This document shows, piece after piece, positions 1-7,633 of a DNA stretch of 64,000 nt. The stretch comes from an uncultured Prevotella sp. (GTDB lineage: Bacteria > Bacteroidota > Bacteroidia > Bacteroidales > Bacteroidaceae). Under the pieces are notes generated by a model that worked only from the letters and a program-made list of their open reading frames with translations, was not told the DNA's origin and did no database searches. Numbering within the stretch: the stretch's first letter is position 1; each line of letters opens with the position of its first letter. Where the stretch lies: NCBI GenBank assembly GCA_934196725.1, contig CAKPWR010000005.1:1-64000 (forward strand), in the 5' to 3' direction. A program made the position numbers and the translations under genes.

Positions 1-228
1 ACATTGGCTCGTACCATCAATACATCTACATCTACATTGCTCGTGTTGCTCTGTATCTTCATCCTCGGTGGTGACAGTATCCGCAGCTTCTCATTCGCAA
101 TGATCCTGGGTGTTGTATTCGGTACGTTGTCATCTATCTTCATCGCTTCTCCTATGGCTTACATCGTTCTTGGTCGCAAGATCAAGGAGGAGTCAGCTGA
201 GGAGGTTGCTGTTGCAGAAGTTAAGTAA
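1..228 (+). CDS. secDF: Protein translocase subunit SecDF, C-terminal end (partial)
   Basis: The reading frame is open from the first base and ends at 228, so only the last 75 residues are present. The visible part has two hydrophobic segments (LLVLLCIFILGG and MILGVVFGTLSSIFIASPMAY) followed by a charged cytoplasmic tail rich in Glu and Val. The motif NTSTSTLLVLL, then GVVFGTLSSIFIASP, is what the last transmembrane helices of the SecF half look like. SecDF works with SecYEG in the inner membrane and uses proton motive force to pull exported proteins across. In Bacteroidota SecD and SecF are fused in a protein of about 1000 residues, which I assume here but cannot see. A hairpin terminator follows within 110 bases. 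Confidence 0.85.
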   Translation, partial: TLARTINTSTSTLLVLLCIFILGGDSIRSFSFAMILGVVFGTLSSIFIASPMAYIVLGRKIKEESAEEVAVAEVK

Positions 229-300
229 AAAGTTGTTTTATCTTATTTCCATCTGGTGAAAACTGGATGGAAATAGATAACGACAAATGCTATAAATAAC

Positions 301-337
301 AAAAGGTCGCTTCCTGATTTTCAGGAGCGACCTTTTA
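301..337 (+). terminator. Rho-independent terminator after secDF
   Basis: A 16-bp stem with one bulged T (AAAAGGTCGCT.. paired with ..AGCGACCTTTT) ends in a T-run. It sits between the secDF stop and the oppositely oriented tRNA-Arg and can end transcription from the left. Confidence 0.8.
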
Positions 338-385
338 TGGTTTTTACCAGATGATTCCGGTAAATAAGGTTTGTAGTAGAAGAAG

Positions 386-457
386 TGGTCCCACCGAGAA
401 TCGAACTCGGATCAAAGGTTTAGGAAACCTCCGTTCTATCCATTAAACTATGGGACC
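386..457 (-). tRNA. tRNA-Arg(CCT)
   Basis: On the minus strand a cloverleaf of 72 nt can be folded: acceptor GGTCCCA/TGGGACC with discriminator A, a D arm TAGTTTAATGGATAGAACG, an anticodon stem GAGGT/ACCTT around the loop TTCCTAA (anticodon CCT, reading AGG), and a TΨC arm CGAGTTCGATTCTCG. CCA is not encoded. Confidence 0.95.
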
Positions 458-546
458 TTCCCTTGCAAAAACAGTCAGATATTCCTGCGTTTTGCAATTT
501 GACTGCAAAGATACATCAAATCATTGACACGACAAAATTATTAACT

Positions 547-1575
547 ATGTTTTTATCATTGTTGTTATCAAGTTTCCTCACTTTTGTTGAGTTAAACTGC
601 GAAAATCTCTTCAATACGAGTCATGATTCGCTTAAAAATGATGTTGAGTTTCTTCCTGAAAGCAACTATCATTGGACTCCCGTCCGCTATTGGCGTAAAC
701 TGAATCATCTGTCTCAAACGATAGTTGCTTTGGGCTATGAAGATTACTCAGTCAAGCATATAAGCAATAATGGAGAAATGGCAACTCATGTTGCCAACTC
801 AATGACTGATTCTGGCAAAAATTGGAAACTTCCGGATTTCGTTGCTCTTTGTGAGGTAGAAAATGATAGCGTACTGTTTGATTTGACCAAGCGCTCTGCT
901 CTTCGTACGGCAGGTTATGAGTATGTGATGACGAATTCTCCTGATGAGCGTGGCATTGATGTTGCACTCATGTATCAGCCCTTTTCTTTTGCTTTGATTC
1001 ATTCCTGGTCTATTCGTATCAAGCGATTACCCAATTCGCGTCCTACGAGAGATATATTATATGCTTCCGGCCGGATCATGAGTGATGATACTTTACATAT
1101 ATTTGTAGTTCATGCCCCGAGTCGTAGAGGTGGCGAATTGGAATCCAGACCTTATCGTATGCAGGTAGCCAGTCAGCTGGCAGCTGCCGTTGATTCTATC
1201 TATGCAATCAATGATAGTGCCAAAATTGTTGTGGCAGGAGATTTCAATGATTATCACGACTCTCCTGCGCTTAGAAGGCTGTATCAGCATCATCTTATTA
1301 ATATTTCTTCTAAAGCTAAAGGGAGTAATGGTGCTAAGGCTACTTATCGTTGGCATGGTGAATGGAGAAGTCTTGACCAAATTTTGTTTAGTAAATCTCT
1401 TACTTCATATTTCAAGAGTTGTTGCATAGGCGATTTGCCCTTTTTGTTGGAAGATGATGAAAAGTATGGTGGTAAGAAGCCATATCGTACTTATCTTGGT
1501 CCTCGTTATTTAGGAGGATACAGTGATCATTTACCTCTTGTTGCAAGATTCTATATGGGAAAGTTGGTTAGATAG
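547..1575 (+). CDS. Endonuclease/exonuclease/phosphatase family protein, exported
   Basis: This 342-residue protein belongs to the EEP (DNase I-like) superfamily. The metal- and phosphate-handling motifs are visible in order: NCENLF near residues 17-22, ALCEVEN with the metal-binding Glu at 103, GDFND at 231-235 and the C-terminal SDHLP at 326-330. The open frame extends back to 463, which abuts the tRNA gene, so I use the ATG at 547, which gives a hydrophobic N-terminus (MFLSLLLSSFLTF) that could be a signal peptide. Substrate is not predictable; relatives cleave nucleic acids or phosphodiesters, and in Bacteroidota such proteins are usually annotated simply as EEP family. It is a single-gene unit closed by a strong bidirectional hairpin. 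Confidence 0.85.
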   Translation: MFLSLLLSSFLTFVELNCENLFNTSHDSLKNDVEFLPESNYHWTPVRYWRKLNHLSQTIVALGYEDYSVKHISNNGEMATHVANSMTDSGKNWKLPDFVALCEVENDSVLFDLTKRSALRTAGYEYVMTNSPDERGIDVALMYQPFSFALIHSWSIRIKRLPNSRPTRDILYASGRIMSDDTLHIFVVHAPSRRGGELESRPYRMQVASQLAAAVDSIYAINDSAKIVVAGDFNDYHDSPALRRLYQHHLINISSKAKGSNGAKATYRWHGEWRSLDQILFSKSLTSYFKSCCIGDLPFLLEDDEKYGGKKPYRTYLGPRYLGGYSDHLPLVARFYMGKLVR

Positions 1576-1619
1576 ATATTGAAAAAGGCATGCAGATTCT
1601 GCATGCCTTTTTCAATATT
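1576..1619. terminator. Bidirectional terminator between the EEP gene and fabI
   Basis: A perfect inverted repeat with 21-bp arms (ATATTGAAAAAGGCATGCAG and its complement) lies between the two convergent stop codons and carries A/T runs on both sides, so it can serve both genes. Confidence 0.9.
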
Positions 1620-1635
1620 AATAGAGTTTTTAAGA

Positions 1636-2493
1636 TTATCCGTAGATTACCTTACCATTCTCATCCTCGTAAGGAGTCATGTCCTTAGCGTACTGGTTCA
1701 TTGCGCGTAGGCTCATACCCATTGATGAGAAACCACCATCGTGGAAGAGGTTCTGCATAGTCACCTTGCGAGTGAAGTCAGAGAACATCATCACGCAGTA
1801 GTTAGCGCAATCCTCAGCCACAGCGTTTCCGAGTGGAGACATCTTGTCGGCAAAGTCCATCATGTTCTCGATGTCCTTGATACCCTTACCTGCTGTTGTA
1901 GCTGTAGGGCTCTGAGAGATGGTATTGATGCGGACGTGCTTCTCACGACCATAGATGTAACCGAAGCTGCGTGCGATGCTCTCGAGCATACTCTTGGCAT
2001 CAGCCATATCGTTATAGCCGAAGAATGTACGCTGAGAAGCTACGTATGTGAGAGCTACTACAGAACCCCACTCATTGATAGCATCCAACTTCTTGGCTAC
2101 CTGCAACATCTTGTGGAAAGAGATAGCAGAAATATCCAAAGTCTTATTCAGGAAATTGTAGTCGAGGTCATCGTATGTACGATGCTTACGAACATTAGGG
2201 CTCATAGCAACAGAGTGGAGCACGAAGTCAATCTTGCCACCGAGTTTCTCCTGAGCCTCTGTGAATACCTTTTCCAAGTCTTCTACGCTAGTCGCATCAG
2301 CTGCGATGATAGGAGCGTTGATCTGTTCAGCGAGCTTATCCAGCGTACCCATACGCAAAGCCATAGCTGTATTACTAAGTGCGATAGTAGCACCCTCTTC
2401 AGCAGCCTTTACAGCTACTTTCCAAGCGATTGATTCCTCATTGAGTGCACCGAAGATGATGCCACGCTTGCCTTTTAACAAATTGTGAGTCAT
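1636..2493 (-). CDS. fabI: Enoyl-[acyl-carrier-protein] reductase (NADH), FabI
   Basis: FabI reduces the trans-2-enoyl-ACP double bond in the last step of each fatty-acid elongation round, in the cytoplasm, as a homotetramer. The 285-residue protein has an SDR fold: the FabI-type nucleotide-binding start GIIFGALNEESIAW at 11-24, HSVAMSP near 93-99, and the catalytic Tyr-x6-Lys pair at Y160 and K167 (sequence YNDMADAK) with the second active-site Tyr at 150. A TAATTTTG promoter element lies about 115 bases upstream. It is monocistronic here and shares a terminator with the convergent EEP gene. It is the target class of triclosan-like inhibitors. No unusual features. Confidence 0.96.
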   Translation of the reverse strand: MTHNLLKGKRGIIFGALNEESIAWKVAVKAAEEGATIALSNTAMALRMGTLDKLAEQINAPIIAADATSVEDLEKVFTEAQEKLGGKIDFVLHSVAMSPNVRKHRTYDDLDYNFLNKTLDISAISFHKMLQVAKKLDAINEWGSVVALTYVASQRTFFGYNDMADAKSMLESIARSFGYIYGREKHVRINTISQSPTATTAGKGIKDIENMMDFADKMSPLGNAVAEDCANYCVMMFSDFTRKVTMQNLFHDGGFSSMGMSLRAMNQYAKDMTPYEDENGKVIYG

Positions 2494-2607
2494 TGTTATC
2501 TTAATACTTTTGTTTATACTAACGACAATCCCCTACATATATCATTCTCTATATATATAATAAGGTGTAAAACCACTTTGTTTTGTTCTAGTCGTTGAAA
2601 TCGTGCG

Positions 2608-2615
2608 CAAAATTA
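2608..2615 (-). promoter_or_regulatory. fabI promoter, -7 element
   Basis: TAATTTTG on the minus strand matches the Bacteroidota -7 consensus TAnnTTTG and is followed by C, as in most promoters of this window. It would give a leader of about 107 nt. Confidence 0.6.
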
Positions 2616-2813
2616 CGAAAAATGTGCAATATACCCAAATTTTTTAACTAAAAAGTGCCGTAAACGTTTTCTTTTTTGTGGTATGTCAAGTATTCTAGAC
2701 CCTGCTGCACAGTAAGATATTCTATTTCGTCTTTGCAGATTATAAGTCTGAAACAAACATATCTTATGCTTATAGATAACGTATTTGTTGGTCTGAGGAA
2801 TTAGATTTGTAGG

Positions 2814-2901
2814 GTTGCTGCTATATGCCAGCAATGTTGTCGGCAACTGCCAGCAATGCTGCTGGCATATGGGAGCAACGTTGCCGGCATATGCCGGCAA
2901 C
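2814..2901. repeat. Four tandem 22-bp palindromic repeats
   Basis: Four consecutive 22-bp units (2814-2835, 2836-2857, 2858-2879, 2880-2901) each approximate GTTGCCGGCAT followed by its complement; the last one is a perfect palindrome. The units differ from each other by several bases, yet the ends (GTTG..., ...GCAAC/T) and the dyad symmetry are kept. The stretch from 2494 to 3031 otherwise contains only the fabI promoter. Confidence 0.9.
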
Positions 2902-3031
2902 TGTATGAAACTGGTTGTTTGAACCGGTTAAACGTAGAACTCTGACTACTTAATCTATTTGTTCTACGTATTTAAGCAATATGCCTTACCCGGCAGATGC
3001 TAAGTTTCATAGATTTTGATAATATTTTTAA

Positions 3032-3304
3032 TCAAGATATAGGAATGCCATGAGTGGCATTTATCCTTGAATCTATATAGTTCAACAAAGCATCAGGATT
3101 TCTTAGAGCAGCATTACGGCGGTCTTCCATATCAACCTTGATAATATGCTGTTCATCTACTCCTTGTTCTAAGAGATGGTTATGAAATAAGGTAAAGAGA
3201 AGGTATGATTTGCCACATCGGCGCATTCCTGTTATGACCTTTATCATGCCATTTCCCTTGCGGGCAATGATTCTGTTTAAGTGAATATTACGTTTTATCT
3301 CCAT
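3032..3304 (-). pseudogene. Truncated AAA ATPase of the DUF4143 type (N-terminal remnant)
   Basis: The frame encodes only 90 residues: MEIKRNIHL..., a P-loop GMRRCGKSYLLF at about residues 26-37, and DMEDRRNAALRNPDALLNYIDSRI, which matches the beginning of the ATP-binding DUF4143 family. Members are about 400 residues and continue with a Walker B LIDEIQ and a nuclease-like C-terminal domain. Here the frame stops right before where Walker B is expected (..INATHGIPIS), and no continuation is seen in the next 130 bases, so it is a remnant. Two complete ATPases of related type occur in this window at 30314-31753 and 57969-59294. Confidence 0.75.
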
Positions 3305-3481
3305 ATTATTCGATTTTTTTGTGAAAAATCACACTTTTGACGAATACAGGGGCAAGAATGCTGGCTGTAAAGCTCGCCTCTTTCCAAGAAAAAATACAGC
3401 TTTTTAATGGAGAAAAATGATAGTAGGATGCAATATAATCCCTTATTTCTTGTTATATATGATATACAAACTGTTGTGGAA

Positions 3482-4195
3482 ATGAAAAAGAAAATAGTTA
3501 TAATGATGATGCTGTTGCTCGCTTCCGTAGGAGCGATGGCACAGGAAGTGGAGAATCCTGTAGGAAAATTCTCTTTGATTCCCCGTATTGGTGTTGCTTT
3601 GTCTAATTGGAGCAATAATTCGATTCGTGTCAGCGATGCTTTGGACGGCGAAATCAAGTCGAAAAATCAGGCTGGCTTTATGGCTGGTGCTGATGTGGAA
3701 TATCGTGCCACAGAGTATGTAGGGGTGTCTTTGGGAGCCTATTATGCTCGCTTGGGCTACCGTTTCGCTGATTATGAAACTGTAGAGAATGCTGATAAGA
3801 AGCAATATTGGGGTATCAAGAACCATCATGCTGATATTGATTACATCCAGGTTCCCTTGATGCTCAAGGGCTATGTAACCCGTCAGTTGGTGGCAATGGT
3901 GGGCATACAGGCTGGTTTCCGTTGCGGAGATGCCAAATACTCTTATGAGGAGACTTCTTTGGAGAAGGACAAGGATGGTTCTACCTATTATAAGGATACG
4001 AAGACAGTAGAGGGAACCCTTGTTGCCAAGAGTACGAATATCTCTATTCCGGTAGGTGTTTCGTATGAGTATATGAATGTCATCCTCGATGCACGATACA
4101 ACATCGGTTTGACAAATATGCTGAATATTTCGGGATTTGACAGTCCAAAGAATAACTTCTTTACTTTCACGGTAGGTTATCGCTTTACTCTTTAG
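3482..4195 (+). CDS. Outer-membrane beta-barrel protein (porin-like)
   Basis: A 237-residue exported protein. The start at 3482 gives a textbook signal peptide (MKKKIVIMMMLLLASVGAMAQ, cleavage after AMA); the longer open frame from 3407 would bury it. The mature part alternates aromatic and polar residues and contains GFMAGADVEYRATEYVGVSLGAYYARLGYRF, IPVGVSYEYMNVILDARYNIGL, and ends with FTVGYRFTL, a C-terminal aromatic beta-strand typical of outer-membrane barrels recognised by BamA. It fits the family called outer membrane beta-barrel / PorT-like. The ligand is unknown. It has no operon partner: the upstream neighbour is a divergent pseudogene and the downstream gene is convergent. Confidence 0.75.
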   Translation: MKKKIVIMMMLLLASVGAMAQEVENPVGKFSLIPRIGVALSNWSNNSIRVSDALDGEIKSKNQAGFMAGADVEYRATEYVGVSLGAYYARLGYRFADYETVENADKKQYWGIKNHHADIDYIQVPLMLKGYVTRQLVAMVGIQAGFRCGDAKYSYEETSLEKDKDGSTYYKDTKTVEGTLVAKSTNISIPVGVSYEYMNVILDARYNIGLTNMLNISGFDSPKNNFFTFTVGYRFTL

Positions 4196-4256
4196 ATGAG
4201 AAAGATAAGATAGATGGGAAAGATAAGTTAGATGAGAAAGATAAGATAGATAAGCG
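4193..4256 (+). repeat. 18-bp tandem repeat overlapping a stop codon
   Basis: Three and a half copies of an 18-bp unit (TAGATGAGAAAGATAAGA and close variants) begin on the TAG stop codon of the barrel protein gene. Every copy begins with an in-frame TAG, so a read-through would meet a stop again after six codons. Confidence 0.8.
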
Positions 4257-4281
4257 ACAAGCTTATCTGTAACCAATAAAC

Positions 4282-4331
4282 AAAAGGTGGATGCAGGAAT
4301 CTCAGTTCAGAGATTTTGCATCCACCTTTTA
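4282..4331. terminator. Bidirectional terminator between the barrel gene and metG
   Basis: AAAAGGTGGATGCA pairs with TGCATCCACCTTTT and an inner AATCTC/GAGATT pair extends the hairpin. Both strands end in T-rich tails; convergent genes flank it. Confidence 0.85.
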
Positions 4332-4380
4332 TTATCTACTTATTTCTTATCTACGAGATGACTCGTGTCATTCGTCTGAA

Positions 4381-6447
4381 TTATCCTACCTGGCTTCCTG
4401 GCTTAACCTTGCCAAGGAGTGAAGTAACATTCAAAGTGCCGTCGAAGTTGACTGCAGAGAGAATCATACCCTGGCTCTCGATGCCCATCATCTTGCGAGG
4501 AGCAAAGTTGGCTACGAACAATACGTCCTTGCCAATCAGCTGCTCTGGCTCGTAGTAGGCTGCGATACCTGAGCAGATGGTGCGCTCTACGCCAGAACCA
4601 TCGTCGATGGTGAACTTCAGGAGTTTCTTAGACTTCTTTACCTTCTCGCAGTTCAGAATGTGACCTACGCGGATATCGAGTTTCTCGAAATCATCGAAGC
4701 TAACCTCTGGCTTGATAGGAGCAGCCTGATAAGAAGCCTCCTCGTTAGCCTTCTTGGTGTCAGCGAGCTTCTGGAGCTGTCTTTCGATAACCTCATCCTC
4801 AATCTTCTCGAAGAGCAATTCAGGCTCACCGAGCTGGGTACCAGCCTTGAGCAAATCTGTGCTGCCGAGCTGAGTCCACTCGAAGTTAGGCATATTGATC
4901 ATCTTGCGGAGCTTCTCAGAAGAGAATGGCAAGAATGGCTCGAAGGCGATAGCGAGGTTGGCAACCAACTGCAGGGAGATGTTCAGGATGGTCTCCACAC
5001 GCTTAGGATCGGTCTTCCAAACCTTCCAAGGCTCACACTCTGTGATGTATCGGTTACCGATACGAGCCAGGTTCATAGCCTCTTTCTGAGCCTCGCGGAA
5101 CTTGAATACGTTGAGATACTGCTCTACCTTCTCCTTCACGTCCTTGAACTCAGCGATAGCCTTCTCATCTACCTCCTGCAATTCACCACAGGCAGGAACT
5201 ACGCCGCCCCAATACTTCTTGGTGAGCTGGAGGGCACGGTTTACGAAGTTACCGTAAACGGCAACCAACTCAGAGTTGTTGCGCTCCTGGAAATCCTTCC
5301 AGGTAAAGTTGTTGTCCTTGGTCTCAGGCGCATTGGCTGTCAATACATAGCGCAATACATCCTGCTTGCCTGGCAAATCTACGAGATACTCGTGCAACCA
5401 TACAGCCCAGTTGCGGGATGTTGAAATCTTGTCGTCCTCCAGGTTCAGGAACTCGTTGGCTGGCACGTTGTCTGGCAAGATGTAGTCGCCGTGAGCCTTG
5501 AGCATGGTAGGGAAGATGATGCAGTGGAACACGATGTTGTCCTTGCCGATGAAGTGAACGAGACGGGTCTCAGGATCCTGCCACCACTTCTGCCAAGTTC
5601 CCCACTTCTCTGGATGAGCATCGCAAAGCTCCTTGGTGTTTGAGATGTAGCCGATAGGTGCATCGAACCAAACGTAGAGCACCTTGCCGTCTGCTCCCTC
5701 CACAGGAACAGGAATACCCCAATCCAAGTCGCGGGTCATCGCACGTGGCTGAAGATCCATATCCAACCAGCTCTTGCACTGACCGTAAACATTGGTACGC
5801 CACTCCTTGTGACCTTCCAGAATCCACTTCTTCAACCAATCCTGATACTTGTTCAATGGAAGATACCAGTTCTTGGTAGGCTTCTTGACGAGACCATGAC
5901 CAGGGTTGTTCTTGTTGGTTGGGTTGATAAGCTCCTCAGGAGAAAGGGTAGCACCACATTTCTCGCACTGGTCGCCATAAGCACCTTCTGCACCGCAGCG
6001 AGGGCAAGTACCCACGATGTTACGGTCGGTAAGGAATTCGCCTGTTACCTCGTCGCAGAACTGCTCCTCTACCTTTTCTTCCAAAACACCCTTGTCGTAG
6101 AGTGTGCGGAAGAAATCAGAAGCAAACTTATTGTGAGTTGGAGAAGTTGTACGGCTGTAAACATCAAAAGAGATTCCGAAATCCTCGAAACTCTTCTTGA
6201 TCAGGTTATGATAGCGGTCAACAACCTCCTGTACTGTAATGCCTTCTTTCTTGGCACGGATAGTTACAGGTACACCATGCTCGTCGCTACCGCCGATGAA
6301 AACAACGTCTTGCTTCTTGAGGCGAAGATAGCGAACATAGATATCGGCTGGCACGTAAACACCTGCCAGGTGGCCGATATGCACACCACCGTTAGCATAA
6401 GGCAATGCTGCGGTTACGGTGGTACGTTTGAAATTCTTTTGTTCCAT
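4381..6447 (-). CDS. metG: Methionyl-tRNA synthetase
   Basis: MetG charges tRNA-Met and initiator tRNA with methionine. The 688-residue protein shows the class Ia signature HIGH at 23-26, a zinc knuckle [19 protein letters not shown] around 145-165, the KMSKS-type loop in the variant DDKISTS, and a C-terminal EMAP/Trbp111-like tRNA-binding domain ([17 protein letters not shown]...KSKKLLKF...[11 protein letters not shown]) in the last 110 residues. I start at 6447 because the more upstream Met at 6480 lies inside the promoter element at 6478-6485. It appears monocistronic. Confidence 0.96.
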   Translation of the reverse strand: MEQKNFKRTTVTAALPYANGGVHIGHLAGVYVPADIYVRYLRLKKQDVVFIGGSDEHGVPVTIRAKKEGITVQEVVDRYHNLIKKSFEDFGISFDVYSRTTSPTHNKFASDFFRTLYDKGVLEEKVEEQFCDEVTGEFLTDRNIVGTCPRCGAEGAYGDQCEKCGATLSPEELINPTNKNNPGHGLVKKPTKNWYLPLNKYQDWLKKWILEGHKEWRTNVYGQCKSWLDMDLQPRAMTRDLDWGIPVPVEGADGKVLYVWFDAPIGYISNTKELCDAHPEKWGTWQKWWQDPETRLVHFIGKDNIVFHCIIFPTMLKAHGDYILPDNVPANEFLNLEDDKISTSRNWAVWLHEYLVDLPGKQDVLRYVLTANAPETKDNNFTWKDFQERNNSELVAVYGNFVNRALQLTKKYWGGVVPACGELQEVDEKAIAEFKDVKEKVEQYLNVFKFREAQKEAMNLARIGNRYITECEPWKVWKTDPKRVETILNISLQLVANLAIAFEPFLPFSSEKLRKMINMPNFEWTQLGSTDLLKAGTQLGEPELLFEKIEDEVIERQLQKLADTKKANEEASYQAAPIKPEVSFDDFEKLDIRVGHILNCEKVKKSKKLLKFTIDDGSGVERTICSGIAAYYEPEQLIGKDVLFVANFAPRKMMGIESQGMILSAVNFDGTLNVTSLLGKVKPGSQVG

Positions 6448-6477
6448 ATTAGCTAATATATTTTTGTTATTTGGTTG

Positions 6478-6485
6478 CAAAATTA
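6478..6485 (-). promoter_or_regulatory. metG promoter, -7 element
   Basis: TAATTTTG followed by C on the minus strand. It puts transcription start near 6470 and so decides for the start codon at 6447. Confidence 0.6.
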
Positions 6486-6621
6486 CAAAAAATGTCGGAA
6501 AGTAGAAAGGATTGACGCTCCTTTTTCTTACTTATGCATATAATAAGGTGGCATTTTGTGTGGAAAATGAAGAAATAGGGCAAAAAGGTGCAATAATAAG
6601 TAGTTGCTCTAAAAATAAAAA

Positions 6622-6650
6622 AGACCCTAAGCAATAATGCCTAGAGTCCT
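6622..6650 (-). terminator. Terminator downstream of first microprotein gene
   Basis: On the minus strand GGACTCTAGGCA folds with TGCTTAGGGTCT through a TTAT loop (12 bp including three G-U pairs) and is followed by a run of T. It lies about 150 bases after the microprotein stop codon. Confidence 0.6.
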
Positions 6651-6798
6651 TTCTTTTTTTATCATTTACTATTTTCTATTTGTTATTGTTTTCTTTTGTT
6701 TTCTTTTTTTTTCTCTGTGTAGAGAGTTATTACCCTGTTTCGTTTTTTGTTATCCTAATATCCTTCTTGTTTTATGTTGATGATGATATAGGATATTC

Positions 6799-6897
6799 TT
6801 ACATTACATTCATGTAGGCGATAACAGCCAACTCTGCAATAAGAATAACGAAACCAATCTTCTTAATCAAATCTGTAATTTTAAAAATGCAATTCAT
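6799..6897 (-). CDS. Membrane microprotein, 32 residues (copy 1)
   Basis: This short frame (MNCIFKITDLIKKIG then FVILIAELAVIAYMNVM) is almost a duplicate of the gene at 7284-7379: 31 and 32 codons, with the shared pattern M-x-C-I-F-K-I-T...KK-x-GFVIL-x-AELAVIAYMN. One predicted transmembrane helix fills the C-terminal half, preceded by a positive cluster, so the N-terminus should face the cytoplasm. Third-position differences between the two copies, with amino acids kept, argue that both are translated. Each copy has its own TACCTTTG promoter about 70 bases upstream with the same flanking sequence and its own terminator. Function is unknown; type I toxin-like peptides or regulators of membrane complexes are possibilities only. 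Confidence 0.75.
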   Translation of the reverse strand: MNCIFKITDLIKKIGFVILIAELAVIAYMNVM

Positions 6898-6964
6898 ATT
6901 CTATATAGTTTTGTTGTTTGTGACTTACCCCTAACACTTGTGTGCTTGGTTCTTTTTTCGATTG

Positions 6965-6972
6965 CAAAGGTA
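6965..6972 (-). promoter_or_regulatory. Promoter of microprotein copy 1
   Basis: TACCTTTG followed by CA. The 30 bases upstream (CCCTATAG...AACAAAAAAAG) are shared with the promoter of copy 2. Confidence 0.65.
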
Positions 6973-7171
6973 GTTCTTTTTTTGTTTTCTATAGGGGTAA
7001 AAACTGTTTTTTCGGGGTATAAATTGCTTAAGGGAGGGGTAAAAACAATAGGTTTTACTACGACGGGGGTGATAATTGCACCAGTCTTTGCGTGATTTGA
7101 TTTATTGGATGAGGTAATGTTTCCCGGTTGGTTCTTGTCTTACAGAATTGTGATCTGTCCGTTATATACAA

Positions 7172-7219
7172 CAAAAAAGCCTTAACGTACCCTTTTAACG
7201 GTGCGCTAAGGCTTTTTTG
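7172..7219 (-). terminator. Terminator downstream of microprotein copy 2
   Basis: AAAAAAGCCTTAACG pairs with CGCTAAGGCTTTTTT. It lies 65 bases beyond the stop codon of the copy-2 gene on the minus strand and isolates the two copies transcriptionally. Confidence 0.85.
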
Positions 7220-7283
7220 TGCTAGGTATATTGCTATTTTCCTAGTGCAACTTATATACCTCCCTTATACTTATTTTAATTGA

Positions 7284-7379
7284 TTAAAAATTCATGTAGG
7301 CAATAACTGCTAACTCTGCAAGCAGGATTACGAAACCTACTTTCTTTACTGCTGATGTGATTTTAAAAATGCAATCCAT
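7284..7379 (-). CDS. Membrane microprotein, 31 residues (copy 2)
   Basis: Paralogue of the gene at 6799-6897. The peptide begins MDCIFKITSAVKKVG and continues as the hydrophobic FVILLAELAVIAYMNF. Compared with copy 1, several codons differ only at the third base (for example the Ile, Leu, Ala and Val codons of the helix), which is the signature of selection on the protein. A TACCTTTG promoter at 7445-7452 gives a leader of about 60 nt. The flanking 6448-6798 and 7380-7633 stretches hold no other gene. No family name is known to me. Confidence 0.75.
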   Translation of the reverse strand: MDCIFKITSAVKKVGFVILLAELAVIAYMNF

Positions 7380-7444
7380 AATCTTAAAAGTTTTTGTTGT
7401 TAATAATTGACCATTACTTTATAGTATGATCTTGTTTACGGATG

Positions 7445-7452
7445 CAAAGGTA
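7445..7452 (-). promoter_or_regulatory. Promoter of microprotein copy 2
   Basis: TACCTTTG followed by CA, preceded by CCCTATAGATTAACAAAAAA, which matches the corresponding stretch of copy 1 at most positions. Confidence 0.65.
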
Positions 7453-7633
7453 GGACTTTTTTTGTTAATCTATAGGGTATTTACTCTTTAATTAGGGGTG
7501 AATATGGGCTTTTTTGCCATAAAAATAACAGTTATTACCCCTTTTCAACGGATATTACTACCTGCTGCGTGTCTTTTTCTTTGTGTTTTAGCCTAAAAGA
7601 GACGGGAAAATGCGTTTTTATCCAACGTTTTTG

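Noticed and set aside
2613..2900. 95-codon open frame over the 22-bp palindrome array
   Set aside because: No start context, repeat-derived composition, and it overlaps the fabI promoter.
4660..5424. 254-codon open frame opposite metG
   Set aside because: Lies entirely within the synthetase gene on the opposite strand and is Leu-rich without motifs.
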